Source: Lathyrus oleraceus (Eukaryota; Streptophyta; Magnoliopsida; Fabales; Fabaceae). From it: a stretch of DNA of 64,000 bases. Under the pieces are notes generated by a model. It made no database searches, was not told the origin of the DNA, and saw nothing but the letters and a program-made list of their open reading frames with translations. The position numbers and the translations under genes are program-made. Positions 32,701 to 43,436 of the stretch are shown here, piece after piece; positions within the stretch are counted from its first letter, which is position 1; each line of letters starts with the position of its first letter. The DNA lies in assembly GCF_024323335.1 (NCBI RefSeq), contig NC_066583.1, forward strand, positions 17,468,665 through 17,532,664. Reading direction: 5' to 3'.

Positions 32701-33217
32701 GAAGATGGTTGTTACGTACAAAGATTGGCATGAGATGTTGCCATTCGCTTTGCATGGCTATCGTACATCTGTCCGCACTTCAACAGGGGCAACCCCTTTC
32801 TCTCTTGTTTCTGGCATGGAGGCGGTACTCCCAGTAGAGGTGGAGATCCCATCAATGAGAGTCTTGATGGAGGACAAGTTGACTGATGATGAATGGGTTC
32901 AGAGTCGTTATGACCAGCTGAACTTGATAGAAGAAAAGAGATTGACTGCCATGTGCCATGGTCAGTTATATCAGCAGAGGATGAAGAAAGCTTTTGATAA
33001 GAAGGTCAAGCCTCGTGTGTTCCGAGAAGGTGACCTTGTGCTCAATAAAGTTTTATCTTTCGCGCCCGATTCCAGGGGTAAGTGGACTCCGAACTATGAG
33101 GGTCCGTATGTTGTTAAGAGAGCCTTTTCAGGCGGTGCTTTGATACTTATAACTATGGATGGGGAGGATTTCACTCGTCCTGTGAATTCAGATGCAGTCA
33201 AGAAATACTTCGCCTAA
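29755..33217 (+). pseudogene. Element A pol: RT, RNase H, archaeal-type RNase H, integrase
   Basis: One reading frame spans the whole region and is broken only by TAG at 30122-30124, TAA at 30773-30775 and TAG at 30953-30955. Order: acidic pre-RT segment; RT with FMDGFSGYNQIKMAPEDMEK and YVDD at 30572-30583; RNase H (GCVLGQKDESGKKEYAIYYL); archaeal-type RNase H (MVFDGAVNQYGNDIGAVI); H2C2 zinc region; integrase core; C-terminal domain ending KKYFA. The first catalytic Asp of integrase is Asn (codon 32375-32377, WGINMIG) while the second Asp and the Glu remain. It is the only full-length pol besides B, and about three quarters similar to it by eye. Confidence 0.92.
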
Positions 33218-33240
33218 AAAAATAAAAACTAAATAGCTCG

Positions 33241-33399
33241 CTAAGTTGAAAACCCGAAAGGGCGGCTTAGGCAAAAATGAGCGTCTCGGTGGATTGAAAG
33301 CCCGAAAGGGCGATCCAGGCAAAAGTTAGAGACACAAAAAATATATAATAATGATATATGTATCCCGCTAGATTGAGTACCCATCTTGGGGAAATCTAG
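33241..33399 (+). other. Element A post-integrase hairpin cassette
   Basis: Three hairpins. 33241-33270: CTAAGTTG/CGGCTTAG with two G.U pairs, a 5' AAAA bulge and inner CCC-GAAA-GGG. 33290-33317: TGGATTG/CGATCCA, again with inner CCC-GAAA-GGG. 33368-33399: CTAGATT/AATCTAG enclosing CCC/GGG. They correspond to hairpins 3, 4 and 1 of element B. Confidence 0.75.
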
Positions 33400-35975
33400 G
33401 AAAAAATTAAGGATTTGGCAAGTAACTGCATCCTGACAAGACTTTGTTCTACAACTGTCGTCCGTCAGAGATCCTTGCTCATTATCAGCCAAAGCTTCAA
33501 ATACATCGGATTCAGAATTGGTGGAGAAACGGTCATTATGTTGAATGTAGCCCTTTTCCAATATATATCACCAATTTCAAATTTGTAAAGATCTATGGAG
33601 TCTTGCCATTCGCAGACTACCATTCTATCAAATAAATTTGAGCCTTTTATCCAATTATTGACACTCTTATCTGTTTCTATTCAACAAATGTTTTGCATGT
33701 TTTGATTAAGAAACTATCATTGTTTTAAATGATCAAATTTTTTATAATTTGTTTTTAAACAAAGTGAACATTCACAATGACGAAAGGATACTTAGGAGAC
33801 CCTCAGTGCTCTCCCAAGGGTGGTACGATCCCCAACAGGGTAAGATTTTTGTCCATATTCCTGGCATGACTGTATCTCCTCCCTCCGGAACCCCTTGTGG
33901 TTTATCCTACCAAGTGGATTGCTTGTTGAGAGTCATCTCTCTTCCCTTCAGCAGAGTAGCAATCTTTCTTCCTCAGCAGCTTGGATCTCTTTGGGCAAGA
34001 GCGGTATTTGGTGGTTGATCCCGATAAATCCTTTATCTCCTCGGATAGATTCCTCAGTAGAGTTGTTGGTGTGGTGGACCTTGTCTGTGATAACTCTCGT
34101 CCCCAGCTGGAATGATTGATGATTCATCCCCTGCAGAGTTCTTTGCTTCCTGGTATCTCTGATCCCCAACAGATTGGATACTCTCCGGTGAACTTGGCTT
34201 TCTCTCTTGAGATGTAGTACCAGGTGGTTGATTCCTGGACCTGGTTGTGTTAAATATGTTTGTTTGTCAACATACATCATACATAAACCACGCGCTACAT
34301 GCATAATTATAACATTCAGATATTCATGTTCCATTCTTTGCCATATATCGTTGTTTGCTGTCTCCTGCTATTTGGTGATATACTTCCCCAAGCAGACGTG
34401 TGTGTCTGATCTCTCTATATAGAGTCAGCTCCATAGGCAGAAAACGTCTATCCTTTCTTCCATATTCCCCACCGGGTTATATCCTCGTGGATGTTGATTG
34501 TTTTTGTTCCTTCCCAACACATATACTGGGATGGTTTTCCCCATTGAGTTATATCCTCACCGGGACAAGTCTTGATTTGGTGTGCCTATCTAGTTTGATC
34601 CTAGATCGGTCTCTTGAGACTCTTTTCCTGTTTCCCCGTGGTAAATGAATAATTGCTCAATAATTAGTAATTATTATCCCCGGAGGAGTCTGTGGTTCTC
34701 TACCCTCATACCGGTGGTTGTAAACCCTATTTCTTCCCTTTTTGCAGAGTAACCATCTTTGCTCATCTTTAATTGGTGACAATTATCTTCATCCAATATT
34801 CGATGTTGATATCCCCTCATCTGCGTGGATAATTGCCCTGATTATGCAATTTATCCCCAGCGGGTCATCTCTCGTCTACCTTGTTGTTGTTGGTAACTAT
34901 TGTTTCTCCCCTGAATTGGTCATCATTATATACCTAGTTTCGGTATCCCGATGCCTTTTCTTTTCGATCGATTTATCCTTTATTAACCCAGTAACCGATT
35001 ATGGATAATCGTCCATGCGAGTATATTATCTATGTTCTGACGGTAATAGATAGTATATCTCATGCACTCTCGGGTCTGAAGCCTTTTGTTCTTCCCCAGT
35101 TGAGTAAGATTCGTATCCCCTTTGTGGAGTCGAATATCCATCCTGTAATCGAGTTTGCTTTTAGCCCTCTTTTGGATGATGAGTGTTTTAGGAATATTCC
35201 CCAATTCACGCCTTGGTTGGTCACCTATTATATGCCCAGTAACCGGTATCCCTGGTGTTCCTTCCTCTCTGCTCCCTATTATGACTTTTTGTCCCCTGTG
35301 GAGTCAGAATCCCTGAGTTGAAGTATACCTTTTAGGTTTTTCTCAGACGTTTTGAAGTTTTGATATCTCTCACCCTTATACCGGTATTGGATATTCATCT
35401 CTTCCTAAGCATGTTGTATCTCTCACCCTCATACCTGGCGTTCAGATCACATGTCTCCTTGAGCTTATTACCCAGTAATCGGTAATACCTCGTCCCGCTG
35501 CTTCCCCAGGAGTGTCCTTGTGGACATCCCCAGCGAAGTCCCTTAGTGGATTGTTTTCACCCGGATTTTATCCGAAGTATCCGCTGTGGATAGTTTTTTG
35601 CTGTATTAGCATATTCCCCAATACATGCATCTTCGAGTCAGCTCGAGTCTTTCCATTGGATCTTTTCCCTTTGGAATTCTGTTCCCCACGCTTTGAGTCG
35701 TGACCTGCTCGCGCATTTTTATCTCTTTTCTATCCCTTGAGAGTCCCCAGGGTCTTAGTCCCATGGAGTGAATTGCTCATATGGATTATCAGTGGCTTCT
35801 GATTTCTTTGCTTTTGTGGACACATATCTCCACAGAGTGCTACCATTTTTCATACCTACATTTGCATCATGAGGTCTCTTAGGGACCAAAATTCGTCTCT
35901 TTGTTATTATTTAAGCCCATTCTACCCCGTCGAGACGAAGATTTTAACCTTCACTTCTCCGGCTAGAATGACCTT
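33400..35975 (+). other. Element A long 3' untranslated region with PBS-complement-like motifs
   Basis: About 2.6 kb without a conserved frame. It is dotted with TCCCCAGNRGAGT-like motifs (for example 33829, 34125, 34158, 34676, 34852, 35091, 35117, 35293, 35526) at irregular 40-200 base spacing. Motifs centred on ACCGGT recur at about 34713, 35235, 35386 and in altered form nearby. I do not see the constant-loop hairpin array found in B, C and D. The small frames between 33444 and 35703 are chance. Confidence 0.6.
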
Positions 35976-35988
35976 AAATAGGGGCATC
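35976..35988 (+). other. Element A polypurine tract
   Basis: AAATAGGGGCATC immediately precedes the 3' LTR terminus TGTAAGACCCC. Confidence 0.75.
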
Positions 35989-36480
35989 TGTAAGACCCCA
36001 ATTTTGATCCTAAGATCCCTCATAGCATCATAACATTGCATTTGCATTGCCTCAAGGATCTTTAGCATCTTGGTTCCCTTTGCCTTTGGGTGGGACTCCT
36101 TGTGATTGGTTTGAGATCACCAAGCATGCTTGAATTATACATCATTGTTTCTCTTACTTTTGTTTACTAACCAAAAGCACAAAAATGTGTCACTAACATA
36201 TTTTGTTTGAAACTTGAGTATCATCCAAGACACTTTGTGGGTTCTATTTAGATGATCAGTCAACACAAGGGAATGACTTGAGATACTTCCAACAGGTTCA
36301 AATGGGGTCTATTCGTCAGTCAAAACGTTAATCTTGAAGGAGCAAAAGTTTGTTCATGAGCTGTCATGCTCGCTAGGCGAGCAGAATGGGTCGCCTAGCG
36401 AGTCCCAAGAAAAGCCACCAGAATCACCTACGCTCAGAGGAATTTCTTGAACTGTCATGCTCGCTAGGCGAAGCCCACGT
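35989..36480 (+). repeat. Element A 3' LTR, left part (U3)
   Basis: Starts TGTAAGACCCC and is interrupted at 36480 by element C. Near 36367-36475 it holds several copies of the palindrome family GCTCGCTAGGCGAGC. It resumes at 46416. Confidence 0.85.
36476..36480. repeat. Left target-site duplication of element C (CACGT)
   Basis: CACGT precedes the C LTR start TGTAATACCCC and recurs at 46411-46415 after its end. Confidence 0.95.
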
Positions 36481-38169
36481 TGTAATACCCCAAAATTTAC
36501 CCTTCATTTTTCCTAAAAAAAAAAAAAAAAAAAAAACGAAAACGAAAAAAAAAAAAGAAAAAAAAATAATTAATTAATTAATTAATTAATTAATTAATTA
36601 AATAATTAAAATAAATAAATAAAATATAACAAATTATTTTGGACTTGGGTCTCCCTCATTTGAGCCCATTACCCACGAAAATCAGTCTATAAATACTGAG
36701 ATTTCAGTAGAGGAAAAGACACTTGGAGTTAGAATTGGAGTTACACTGGGAGATTCGCTTGAGAAAAAGGGAGAGAAGCAAAATACTCTGAGGTTTCCTT
36801 GGAACAAAACACTGGACAAAAACCTGAAGGGAAACCTACAAGCTACTCTGCAGCAACCTCCAGGCAACTCTGAAAGGTTCATTCTGACTCACAGACTTTC
36901 AGCTCAAGCAAACCCTGCCATTTGATTTTTCTTCTCCAATCAGGTTTGCCCTATATCCATCATCTTTATGCCTTTAATTTGAATGCTCTAAATATATGAG
37001 GTATTATGGTTGAATTTGATACCCTTTTGATGCATGTGTTTGACAAGAGGTTTAGGCCTCCTACCTTTGGTTGCTTTTTATGAGTTTTTAGTGAATTGAA
37101 AGGGCATGATTTATGTGATTACATTTTGATTTGAGGGCAACTCTTGGTTACCCTATTTTGGTTCACTAACCCTTTTGTTGAGTTTTTGTGAAGGCACCTA
37201 ACTTTTGCAGGGATAATTTGCGTGGTTTCCCACTTTATTTGTGGGATACCCCCTGGAGGTTTCATTCCGATTACCTGTACTGACTCACTTTCTTTAATGG
37301 TGTTTAGCTTGGAAGGATCCCTGGGTTTCCCATTCCTTTAATTGCTGTAACTTCGGATCTTTATCCGTGTGGTAATTTTTTCCCTTTCTCATACTTTATC
37401 GCTTTCTTAGCTGGAAGACCTCGATAGGAGGCAATGTTTGAGCCCCTTGGTGGCATTTTACTTTGAGATACATGTTTTGTGTTTTGTATTCATATCCCTG
37501 CAGGTAGCGCGGTTCCTTCGTCAAGGACTGCCTTTTTGCCCTCGAGCATCCCAAACCTTAAAACCCAAAGCAACACGTTTACTCCTTCTACTACAGGCGA
37601 GTAAGTCTCCAAAGGTTGAGCATCCGGTAGATTGCGTAGTGACGTCGTTCGTCCAAAACCCAATCCATAACCCCGTAGTTAGCCGAACTACGGCTTGCTC
37701 TGATTCTCATTCCAGATGAGATACGTAGGCATAAGACGCGATGTCTTAGCGAGCACACATCCCCCAACCCATAGGTCAGCCGAGCTACGAAGACTCTGAT
37801 TCTCATATTCAGATGAGATACGTATGCAGTGGATGCGACATCCGCGCGAGTCATTTTCATTTAACCCTTTTTTGTTTTTTTTTGGGTAAACAGCACAAGA
37901 TAAACTCACACCCTTTGGACGAAAACTACAAAAGTGGATCCCGTAGAGTACTACGGATGCGTAGGGGTGCTAATACCTTCCCTTCGCATAACCGACTCCC
38001 GAACCCAAGATTTGGTTGCGAGACCCTGTCTTGTCCTTTCCTTTTTTTCAGGTTTACTTCGAGCGTTTCCTTTCCCTCCGTTGGGATGAATAACGCACGG
38101 TGGCGACTCTTCTGTCTTTTTCTTTCGCCGGTTGTTTTTTTCGCGCACTGTATTTTTCAGGTTGCGACA
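36481..38169 (+). repeat. Element C 5' LTR
   Basis: Starts TGTAATACCCC, ends CAGGTTGCGACA. It contains an A-rich/(TTAA)n tract, a TATAAATA box at about 36689, tandemly arranged GATGAGATACGTA modules in U5 (37716-37845), a hairpin GGAT-GCGAC-ATCC at 37831-37843, and TGGCGACTCT at 38101, 71 bases before the PBS. No gene. Confidence 0.95.
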
Positions 38170-38171
38170 GC

Positions 38172-38189
38172 TGGCGACTCTGCTGGGGA
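38172..38189 (+). other. Element C primer-binding site
   Basis: TGGCGACTCTGCTGGGGA, two bases after the LTR end. Confidence 0.9.
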
Positions 38190-39317
38190 CCCTATAAGAA
38201 GTTGACCTCTTGCTGGTCCATCTTCCCTAAGCGAGTCCCTCCTAGCTTTTGTAGTTTGTTTGTTTATTGGGTGTTCATGCTTTTGTACAGTTATTTATTT
38301 ACCTGCTTTACCTTATTTCATTGTGTACATATCATTGCTGTATCTGTTGGTTGGCTATGGCTGCTTGGTGATTTTTGTGAGATGAGTTCTATACCCGAAC
38401 TCGAGTGCACTTAAGATAGGAGAATGGCATAGTCCTGTCAACTTGTGTGGAGTAACCCTTAGCGAGTTGACTTGCAAGCCCATTCACTTGGTGGAGGTCA
38501 TGTTGAGATCAATAATGTCACATAAGTAAGTTGTGGTTAGACATTACTTGTTCCCAATATAGACCTAAGAAGCCAAGGACCTTAGTTTACCAAACCCATC
38601 TTGGCCTATTCGTAGGACGTAGTGCGAAAGTCGTTCAAATGTAAGATTTGATACGATTGTTACGCGATACTACACTCATAAGAGTCTCTCTTGAGAATAT
38701 TGTTGGAATACGAGTAGTCGTTCCTCTGATAATATCCGAAAGATGGGATTATGACTATGGGAACCTTTTGTAGAACATGTTTGGCAGGTTTAAACCTTAG
38801 TACACTCCTTTTGGGTGGTTCTTAACCTAAACTCCATGCTCGTGACTTGCGACAAACCCTTGATTCATGGTTGATCCGATCAGGTATCCTTAATATCAAT
38901 GAAACTCGGGTGTTGATAAGGTGTAAACCATAATCCGCCGAAATGGGTGGTTGATATTAAGGATAACATGATCCATCCCATGACCTTTGTTTGGTGTGCT
39001 CTTGATTTCTCTCCAGACAGTGCAACCTGACAGATGTTCAAGCAGATACAGTAATCCTGATTGACATGCCACTGCATTTCATTCACATCGTTGCATCACA
39101 TCATTTGCATTCATATCATTTAACACATGTTTATCCATTTCTGTGGGGTTTATATCTTCTACTTGATTCTAGTCGGAATTTTCTTGGTTCTCATCAACGA
39201 CTTAGTCTTTTCTTACACTGTTTATCAAATGTGAGACTGGAATCAAGGGGGTAGAATACCTTTGGAATTGATAAACATGTCATTGCATTTGCATATTCAT
39301 TAGCATGTCTTGCATAA
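38190..39317 (+). other. Element C 5' leader
   Basis: Non-coding. 38378-39010 closely matches 683-1310 of element A; the remainder leads to a truncated gag. No ORF1 is present. Confidence 0.75.
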
Positions 39318-40329
39318 CAGGTACTGCCGCAGGGGTGACCATTCCAGCTGCAGCACCACTACAACAACAACAATCACAACGTCAACCAGCTCAGTATTAA
39401 CAGCAGCAACAACCAGGTAACAGACCCGCTTATCAACAGAGGCAAAGGATGATGGACCGGCGTTTCGACACCCTTCCAATGTCGTACGCCCAGTTGCTTT
39501 CTAGTCTTCAACAACTACAACTTGTGCAATTGCGCACTCTGGCTCCTCCTATTGGTAGACTTCCAGTGGGTTACGACGCCAACGCTAGGTGTAGCTTCCA
39601 CTCTGGGGCACCTGGCCATGACATTGAGAACTGCAAAGCTTTTAAGCACGTAGTTCAAGACCTCATAGATTCAAAGGCCGTCGACCTTGCACCAGCTCCG
39701 AACGTCGTCAACAATCCCATGCCCCAGCATGGTGGTGCAAATGTTAATTTGGTAGAGGGAGAAGCCAAATCCATTAAGGATGTGTTGAAGCTGAAGACTC
39801 CATTGTCGGATGTCAAAGGATGCTTGCTGAAGGCCGATGTTTTCCCCGGTTGTGGGAAGGGTTGTTTGGATTGTGCCACTCAGAGTGGAGGTTGTTTGAA
39901 GCTACAGCAGGGTATCCAGGCCTTGCTTGACAAAGGTATCCTCCAGGTTGAAGATTTGTCTGTCCAAGAGTCTGTGGAAGAGGTTAAAGCGGGTGCCTCT
40001 ATCTCATCCTTTAAGCAGGCACGGGCCGTGGTGGATTCAGGTGTTGCTCCCGGTTGGAGGCGTCTGTTGGAATTACCAGTGAAAGAAGATAAGTTCGGGA
40101 TTGGGTATCAGCCAGCTCTAACTTCTACAACTTCAACACTTCAGACTCATCAGGGGCCGATCACTTTCTCCAGTGCTGGCATCATTCAGTATGGTCAAGT
40201 CTCTGCAGTCAACGAAGAAGAGGGGGATAGTGATTGTGACATTGACAATTGGGTGCGTCTGAGGATCCCGGGTGAAGTCATCAACAATTGGTCTTCTGAA
40301 GAGATTATCCAAGTCACTCTTCTTGAAGA
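39318..40329 (+). pseudogene. Element C gag C-terminal half and post-protease tail
   Basis: The frame begins in a Gln-rich segment homologous to the middle of gag in D (an in-frame TAA at about 39399 interrupts it), then is open from 39449. It carries the knuckle CX2HX5HX4C (CSFHSGAPGHDIENC) and the second cluster CX3CX2CX6C (CGKGCLDCATQSGGC), then passes directly from VQESVEEV to ASISSFKQARAVV. The whole retropepsin domain is therefore deleted in frame. The acidic tail ends at a predicted 5' splice site (GA|GTAATT at 40330). The gag N-terminal half is missing. Its one long open frame may still bind nucleic acid, but no assembly-competent Gag is expected. Confidence 0.82.
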
Positions 40330-40586
40330 GTAATTTTCTTTGTTTATTCATGCATATCCAAGTCTTACGTTCCGCCCAGGGCGTAATGACTCATTGTAGG
40401 GCCCATCTATGTGACACTTGCATTTTTTATCATAAATAAAGGACGTATTTTTGCATTCAAATATTTCGTTCCCTGTCTTTCTATTTTTGCAGTTTTTCAA
40501 AATAAAAAAAATGGCAATGTTTTGTTTAGTTTTCACTTATTGTTCACACTCATAAGCACATACCATCACTCGTGTGATGCACGTCA
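40330..40586 (+). other. Element C remnant of the PR-RT intron
   Basis: The 5' splice site GTAATT is present at 40330. At the place homologous to the acceptor of D (AAGCAG|A), C has ACTCGTG with no AG. Splicing at the usual place seems lost; an upstream TTGCAG at 40488-40493 could be used but was not tested for frame. Confidence 0.5.
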
Positions 40587-41255
40587 CCGGATCCTATTGA
40601 TAACGGTTCTGCTATGGCTCGCTTCGACTTTGAAAATCCAATCTTTCAAGCTGAAGAAGAGGATGATGAAGATTGTGAACTCCCTGAAGAACTTACCAGG
40701 TTATTGAAACAAGAGGAAAGGGTTATTCAACTGCATCAAGAGTCTGTTGAAGTGATTAATCTCAGCACCGAAGACGCCAAGAAAGAAGTCAAAATAGGAG
40801 CAGGCTTGGAAAACAGTGTCAAAGAAAGATTGAGTCGGATGTTACGTGACTATGTAGAGGTTTTCGCTGGAAAAATCAAGAGATGATATGGAATGATGAA
40901 TGTCAAGAAGCTTTTGACAAAATCAAGAAGTATCTCCAAGAACCTATAAATCCGATGCCACCAGTTGAAGGAAGATCTAATCATGTATTTGACCGTGTTA
41001 GAAAATTCAATAGGGTGTGTGTTGGGGCAACATGACGAGTCTGGTCGAAAAGAGTATGCAATATACTACCTTAGCACAAGGTACCGACTGTGAAACAAGA
41101 TACTCCCAGTTCGAGAAAGCTTGCTATGCTTTGGCTTAGGCTGCTCGCCGACTAAGACAGTATATGTTGCATCATACCACTTTGTTGATTTCTAAGATGG
41201 ATCTTATCAAATATACATCTGAGAAACCTGCTCTCTCCGGAAGAACAACAAGATG
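40587..41255 (+). pseudogene. Element C pre-RT segment and RT/RNase H remnants
   Basis: The acidic pre-RT segment (DFENPIFQAEEEDDEDCELP) is open from 40614 to the start of RT (DYVEVFA). At about 40870 the sequence jumps to the RT connection region (KNQEMIWNDECQEAF of relatives), skipping about 860 bp with YVDD. What follows is RNase H N-terminal sequence in shifted frames with stops, up to PALSGR. At about 41250 it jumps again to the integrase, skipping about 1.3 kb. Both deletions lie close to, but not at, the endpoints seen in B2. Confidence 0.8.
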
Positions 41256-41886
41256 ATTGCTGAACTCTGCACGCAGTTCAAAATAAAACACCATAACTCT
41301 TCTCCGTACCGGCCAAAGATGAATGGCGCCGTGGAGGCTGCTAATAAGAATATTAAGAAGATCATACAAAAGATGACAGTAACATACAAAGACTGGCATG
41401 AGATGTTACCCTTTGCTCTTCATGGTTATCGCACTTTAGTGCGCACTTTGACAGGGGCAACTCCTTTCTCTTTGGTCTACGGAATGGAAGCCGTGTTACC
41501 AGTGGAAGTTCAGATTCCCTCTCTAAGAATCATGAAAGAGGCAGGTTTAGACGATGATGAATGGATTCAGACTCGACTCGACCAGATAAATTTGATTGAT
41601 GAGAAGAGGTTGGAAGCTGTTTGTCACGGTCAGATGTACCAGAAACGGATGATCAAAGCTTTCAATAAGAAGGTTAAGCCAAAGGTATGTCAGGCTGGTG
41701 ACTTGGTAATCAAGAGTATCATACTACCACAGGGTGATCCTAGGGGCAAGTGGACTCCTACATATGAAGGACCATTGTGGTCAAAAGAGTATTCTCAGGA
41801 GGTGCCATGATGCTTACAACTATGGATGGTGAAAACTTCACTTCCCCTGTGAACTCAGACGCAGTTAAAAAAAATACTTCGCATAA
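41256..41886 (+). pseudogene. Element C integrase C-terminal remnant
   Basis: It starts after the second catalytic Asp, at the NNKMIAELCTQFKIKHHNSS segment, and retains the catalytic Glu (NGAVEAANKN) and the C-terminal domain. A single-base loss near 41775 and extra A residues near 41870 shift the frame before the conserved end KKYFA; the ancestral stop is TAA at 41884-41886. The zinc-binding domain and both catalytic Asp residues are missing, so it is inactive. Confidence 0.85.
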
Positions 41887-41896
41887 AATAGACCCG

Positions 41897-42086
41897 CTGG
41901 ATAGTAAAAAGAATAGTCCAGGCAAAAAATGGGCATCCCGACGAACCAAGAAAATGAAAAGGTTCGGGCAAAAATTAGGGACAAAAATAAAAAAGGATTG
42001 TACACCCGGTAAGTTGAAAACCTGAAAAGGCAACTTAGGCAAAAATGGGTATCCCGGTGGATTGAAAACCCGAAAAGGGCGATCCA
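41897..42086 (+). other. Element C post-integrase four-hairpin cassette
   Basis: Stems: CTGGA/TCCAG (41897-41921); CGAACC/GGTTCG (41942-41966); TAAGTTG/CAACTTA (42010-42037), perfect, enclosing CC/GG; TGGATTG/CGATCCA (42058-42086) enclosing CCC/GGG. Same order as in B. Confidence 0.78.
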
Positions 42087-43436
42087 GGCAAAAGTTAGGG
42101 ATTAAGCGAATGACTGCGTTCTGAGTAGTTCTGAATCTCATCTCGTGCCAATGACTGGAAATTTTTGAAGGATAGGAAACAATCCAATCACTCTTTCAGA
42201 AAGCTGATCATCTGGAGGACCTTGAAGACGGGCAAGTCATAGCAGAATTGGAACCCAATAGAAATCCATTTCACATTGCCATTAGATTAATTTCTGTTTT
42301 TATCTATTGTGCGATTACCTCTTTCCAGGGATTGCTTCCTAATGTAAATGCCTATTCAGAGGCCATTCAATCAATAAAATCATATTATTCAGTATATCTC
42401 TGTTTTCATTTTCATTTTACTGTTTTGTTTGCAAAAATGACGTCCGAATTTTTGATAAACATTGCATCATGACACATAAGGGCTTTACAGGTACATGCTT
42501 AATAAACATTTAAAATTGCTGTAAATTTTAAGTGCTTTGGATCATCTATTCAGAACAGATACCCTCGAGGAAGTTCCTTAAAATTCCCTGCAGATGATCG
42601 TGGATATCTTCCCCAGTGAAGTCACCAACAGACAAATTCGGTGTCTTATCCCTGCAGAGCTGATCAGAGCGTTGGATTCTTCAATCCCTACCAGTTTCTC
42701 ACCACCGTACTTCCCCAAGCGGTTGTTTCAGGACATACACTCCCCAGTAGAGTTGACAGTGCCAGACTATATATCCCCAGCGGAGTTGACAGTGTCAGAC
42801 TGTATCTTCCCAGCAAAAGTGGCTGCTCCTTAGAGTTCGATGCCAGATCGATAATCCCAATGCCAGATCCATGGTTTCTTTCCTTGAAGCAGAACCTCGG
42901 TACCGTATCAGTGTTTGCTCCCCCTGCTGAGTCATCTCTCGCAAATCGTGGTTGCCAGAACCATTGTAGCTTTCCTCAGCAGCAGGCTTCCAATGCCATT
43001 CTTTCCCCGATCAGAGTCTCGGTATGGCCAGAACACCGCATGGCTAGTCATCTCCCCGCAGAGTTCATTGCGATGTGTATCTCCAGCAGCCTTGTCAGGA
43101 TCCAGAAGATGGTGATCATTTCCCCAGCAGATCCCCTTGCCTTGGCTTGGCATTCTACCCAGCATTTCGCATCCCTGCATGTAGAATCATATTGCATTGC
43201 ATCCTTCCAAATCGCGTAGCATTTCCATTTTCATGGAGCATTACGCCATTGAAAAATTCAAACATACGCATGTAAGCATAAAACATTCTCGGTATCCCAA
43301 GTGATAAGCTAGAAGTTGTTTCCAGTACTCAGACTGAAGATTGTTCATGACTTACCTTTGTTATCCCCAGCAAGTGTCATTGGCCCATGCGCCGCTTCTA
43401 TTATCATTCCCTATTTCTGCCAATGCTGACAGGCAT
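42087..43436 (+). other. Element C 3' untranslated region with PBS-complement-like motifs
   Basis: Non-coding. Between about 42609 and 43380 there are about a dozen motifs close to TCCCCAGCRGAGTTG (for example 42609, 42740, 42775, 43066, 43121, 43362). Short frames here (42641-43219 and others) are not shared with other elements. Confidence 0.6.

Noticed and set aside
42641..43219. 192-codon frame in the 3' region of C
   Set aside because: Covers the PBS-complement-like motifs, and no homologous frame exists in other elements.
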